7,351 bases of DNA, taken from contig CAMWRK010000104.1 in the NCBI GenBank assembly GCA_947176655.1, positions 1-7,351 of the forward strand, read 5' to 3'. Source of the DNA: an uncultured Prevotellaceae bacterium. GTDB taxonomy: Bacteria > Bacteroidota > Bacteroidia > Bacteroidales > Bacteroidaceae. Both the position numbers and the translations under genes were made by a program. Shown piece by piece: positions 6,112-7,351 of the stretch (position 1 is the stretch's first letter; each line of letters starts with the position of its first letter). The notes below the pieces were generated by a model. It saw nothing but the letters and a program-made list of their open reading frames with translations. It was not told the DNA's origin and made no database searches.

Positions 6112-6142
6112 CACAGGCACCGGGATTACTCCGATGCCTGTG
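6112..6142. terminator. Hairpin between convergent operons, probable two-way terminator
   Basis: CACAGGCA (6112-6119) pairs with TGCCTGTG (6135-6142). Inside, CGG (6121-6123) pairs with CCG (6131-6133) across one C/A mismatch, leaving a 7-nt loop. It lies 45 bases after the AlaX-like stop and 22 bases after the stop of the convergent gene at 6165. The sequence that follows is only moderately T-rich on the + strand (CTTATGTT) and somewhat better on the minus strand (TTTCT). Confidence 0.65.
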
Positions 6143-6164
6143 CTTATGTTCTGAGAGGTTGGCT

Positions 6165-6545
6165 TCAACAGTTTCCACTCAAGACCTTGATAAGGTTCTC
6201 TTCGCAGAATTTTTCATATTCCTTTGGGTCTGTACCGCTCTCTATGGCGGTGTCGATGATGTCACCCAGTTGGGTGAAGTCTACATCTTCCGCTATTCTG
6301 CGTGTTTCTTTTGTATCTCGGAGAAATATCTCGTAATAGTCTACTCCCTCATTGAGAGCCACTATAACCTCGCCTTTATGAAGCCGTCCGTTGACTTTGA
6401 ACTTCAAAGCCGGCATATTAGCCATAAGGGTCGCAGCTAATGATGATATACCCCACGACATCAGGACGTTAATGGGTGTCAGCCCTACAAGTTGCTGACG
6501 GATTGTTTCTGCTACATTGAGAATGTGCTGTCTGTCAATTTTCAT
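6165..6545 (-). CDS. Hypothetical protein of 126 residues
   Basis: No family is recognised with confidence. The N-terminal half is helical (DRQHILNVAETIRQQLVGL, about 4-22, then INVLMSWGISSLAATLM, about 25-41). The middle is a beta-rich block (LKFKVNGRLHKGEVIVALNEGVDYYEIFLRD, about 47-77) and the C-terminal end is acidic and helical. The mildly hydrophobic stretch 25-44 is probably a buried helix and not a membrane span. It is the last gene of a four-gene leftward operon; its ATG lies within the end of the 105-residue gene (11-base overlap), which suggests coupled translation. Small proteins of this kind are common in accessory parts of Bacteroidales mobile elements, but I cannot assign a function. 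Confidence 0.75.
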   Translation of the reverse strand: MKIDRQHILNVAETIRQQLVGLTPINVLMSWGISSLAATLMANMPALKFKVNGRLHKGEVIVALNEGVDYYEIFLRDTKETRRIAEDVDFTQLGDIIDTAIESGTDPKEYEKFCEENLIKVLSGNC

Positions 6546-6852
6546 AGTTTTCTCTTGTTATTGTTATAGAATGATATAGACTTTTGAAACCTCTTACTAT
6601 GGCTTTTTCCAGGTTGTCGTTTTCGACATATTCAATATGCAGTTGCTTTGTCCAATAGTCAAAAGTAAACTCAGCTATTGAGCCGGAATACATATCGCTG
6701 TTTCGGCATATCGTCACTGCCACATAATCCCTCGTACCGCTCTGCAGACTAACGTAATGACCGAAATAGGTAAAACAGTCATTATTGGACTGATTGACTG
6801 ACGTAATGCGGTCAATCAGTCGCTTTATAAACTTATATGCAGGCTTTTTCAT
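6535..6852 (-). CDS. Hypothetical protein of 105 residues
   Basis: I do not recognise this protein. It starts with a basic helix (KKPAYKFIKRLIDRI, about 2-16), followed by a probable beta-sheet region (CFTYFGHYVSLQSG, DYVAVTICRN, AEFTFDYWTKQLHIEYVE; about 26-77) and a final helix (LEKAIVRGFKSLYHSI). It is rich in Tyr and Phe and has no signal peptide. The ATG at 6852 overlaps the stop of the 81-residue gene as ATGA, and its own end overlaps the start of the 126-residue gene. The tight overlap on both sides is the main support for its being a real gene and suggests that the products are made in similar amounts. Confidence 0.72.
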   Translation of the reverse strand: MKKPAYKFIKRLIDRITSVNQSNNDCFTYFGHYVSLQSGTRDYVAVTICRNSDMYSGSIAEFTFDYWTKQLHIEYVENDNLEKAIVRGFKSLYHSITITRENYEN

Positions 6853-7094
6853 TTTGGCTCAATTTCTTCAATAGAGACGGTATAGCCGTAACCGTCCTCG
6901 GTTCTCCACTCCTGACACCCCCAGATGTCAATAAGAAATTCGCCGCTTCTGCCGAAAAAGTTTTCTCTGCACGTCTTGATTTCTTCCTTAAAAGCCTTTT
7001 CAGCCTTTTCTATTGTTGTGCAAAGGGTGTGACTGTCAGAAACGCTCTCACTCATTTCAATGAGTGTCGCCACAAGATAGAATGTCTTTTGCAT
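6849..7094 (-). CDS. Hypothetical protein of 81 residues
   Basis: No family is recognised. The first part is strand-like (QKTFYLVATLIEM), the middle is an amphipathic Lys/Glu helix (TTIEKAEKAFKEEIKTCRENFF, about 26-47), and the end is strand-like and acidic (GEFLIDIWGCQEW, then YGYTVSIEEIE). This strand-helix-strand pattern suggests a small compact alpha/beta fold. It lies 19 bases after the gene ending at 7114 and overlaps the next gene by ATGA, so it belongs to the same leftward transcript. Function is unknown. Confidence 0.68.
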   Translation of the reverse strand: MQKTFYLVATLIEMSESVSDSHTLCTTIEKAEKAFKEEIKTCRENFFGRSGEFLIDIWGCQEWRTEDGYGYTVSIEEIEPK

Positions 7095-7113
7095 ATCTTC
7101 TGATTTTATGTGG

Positions 7114-7351
7114 TTATATCATCGGGATTGAGCGTCCGTGTTCGCGGAGATACTCCATCATTTCTTTTGCCTCGAGATGCGATGCGCGGTTGCGTGGGTC
7201 ATGTCCGTAGTTCTCGTCAGCATAGACCTTGATACATGCTACTATGACGCGCCAAAAGGTCTGCTGAAGGGTGCGGTGCCAATAAGGAATTGAAGCCGCA
7301 AATGCTTTTGTGTTGAAAATGGGGCCGGAAGCCAAGAGCTTTCCTCTACAA
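7114..7351 (-). CDS. Hypothetical protein, first gene of the leftward small-gene operon, probably 5'-truncated
   Basis: The frame is open from the stop at 7114 to the right edge of the window and contains no ATG near its start. Either the gene begins outside the window, or it uses the TTG at 7333-7335, which has AGAGGA a few bases upstream (around 7345) and would give 73 residues. The visible part has a helix with aromatic residues (YWHRTLQQTFWRVIVACIKVYADE, from about residue 18) followed by YGHDPRNRASHLEAKEMMEYLREHG, a charged helix with several His and Arg. I recognise no catalytic motif or family. It lies 19 bases upstream of the 81-residue gene and probably shares its transcript. Confidence 0.6.
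   Translation of the reverse strand, partial: CRGKLLASGPIFNTKAFAASIPYWHRTLQQTFWRVIVACIKVYADENYGHDPRNRASHLEAKEMMEYLREHGRSIPMI

Noticed and set aside
5746..6168. Minus-strand frame of 140 codons opposite the AlaX-like gene
   Set aside because: The + strand protein has conserved zinc ligands and family motifs; the antisense frame does not.

Overview
The window looks like an accessory region, possibly part of a mobile element, from a member of the Bacteroidales (Bacteroidota). The reasons are: a Bacteroidota-type -7 promoter box (TAnnTTTG) ahead of the 4143 gene; A/T-rich gene leaders that mostly lack a clear Shine-Dalgarno sequence; a lipoprotein with an acidic stretch after its lipobox cysteine; and many small proteins of no recognised family. 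There is no rRNA, tRNA, CRISPR array, transposase, intact integrase or relaxase, so membership in a mobile element is inferred and not shown.

Positions 1-238 contain no convincing gene. They hold a compact series of GC-rich stem-loops (86-217), with T-runs after two stems when read on the + strand. Positions 239-3735 are five minus-strand genes that read as one operon. In transcription order they encode a 361-residue lipoprotein, a 150-residue acidic protein, a 118-residue protein, a 210-residue multi-pass membrane protein and a 277-residue winged-helix-like protein. Only the lipoprotein, membrane and winged-helix assignments come from visible features; the role of the set is unknown.

Positions 3736-4142 are a divergent, AT-rich intergenic region. 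It carries two hairpins of identical geometry (9-bp stem, 7-nt loop, near-identical loops), a smaller hairpin, and the promoter for the rightward genes. The rightward operon (4143-6066) has three tightly packed genes. The first is a small serine-recombinase/resolvase homologue that has lost its catalytic serine and most active-site residues but keeps its C-terminal helix-turn-helix. The second, overlapping it by ATGA, is a YqiA-type alpha/beta hydrolase fused to a DUF1653 domain. The third is a stand-alone AlaX-like tRNA-editing domain with its zinc ligands intact. A DNA-binding pseudo-recombinase that may regulate an esterase and a trans-editing factor is the most unusual combination in the window.

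A hairpin at 6112-6142 lies between this operon and a convergent minus-strand operon of four small unrecognised proteins (7351 down to 6165). Its members overlap or nearly abut, and its first gene runs to or past the right edge of the window.
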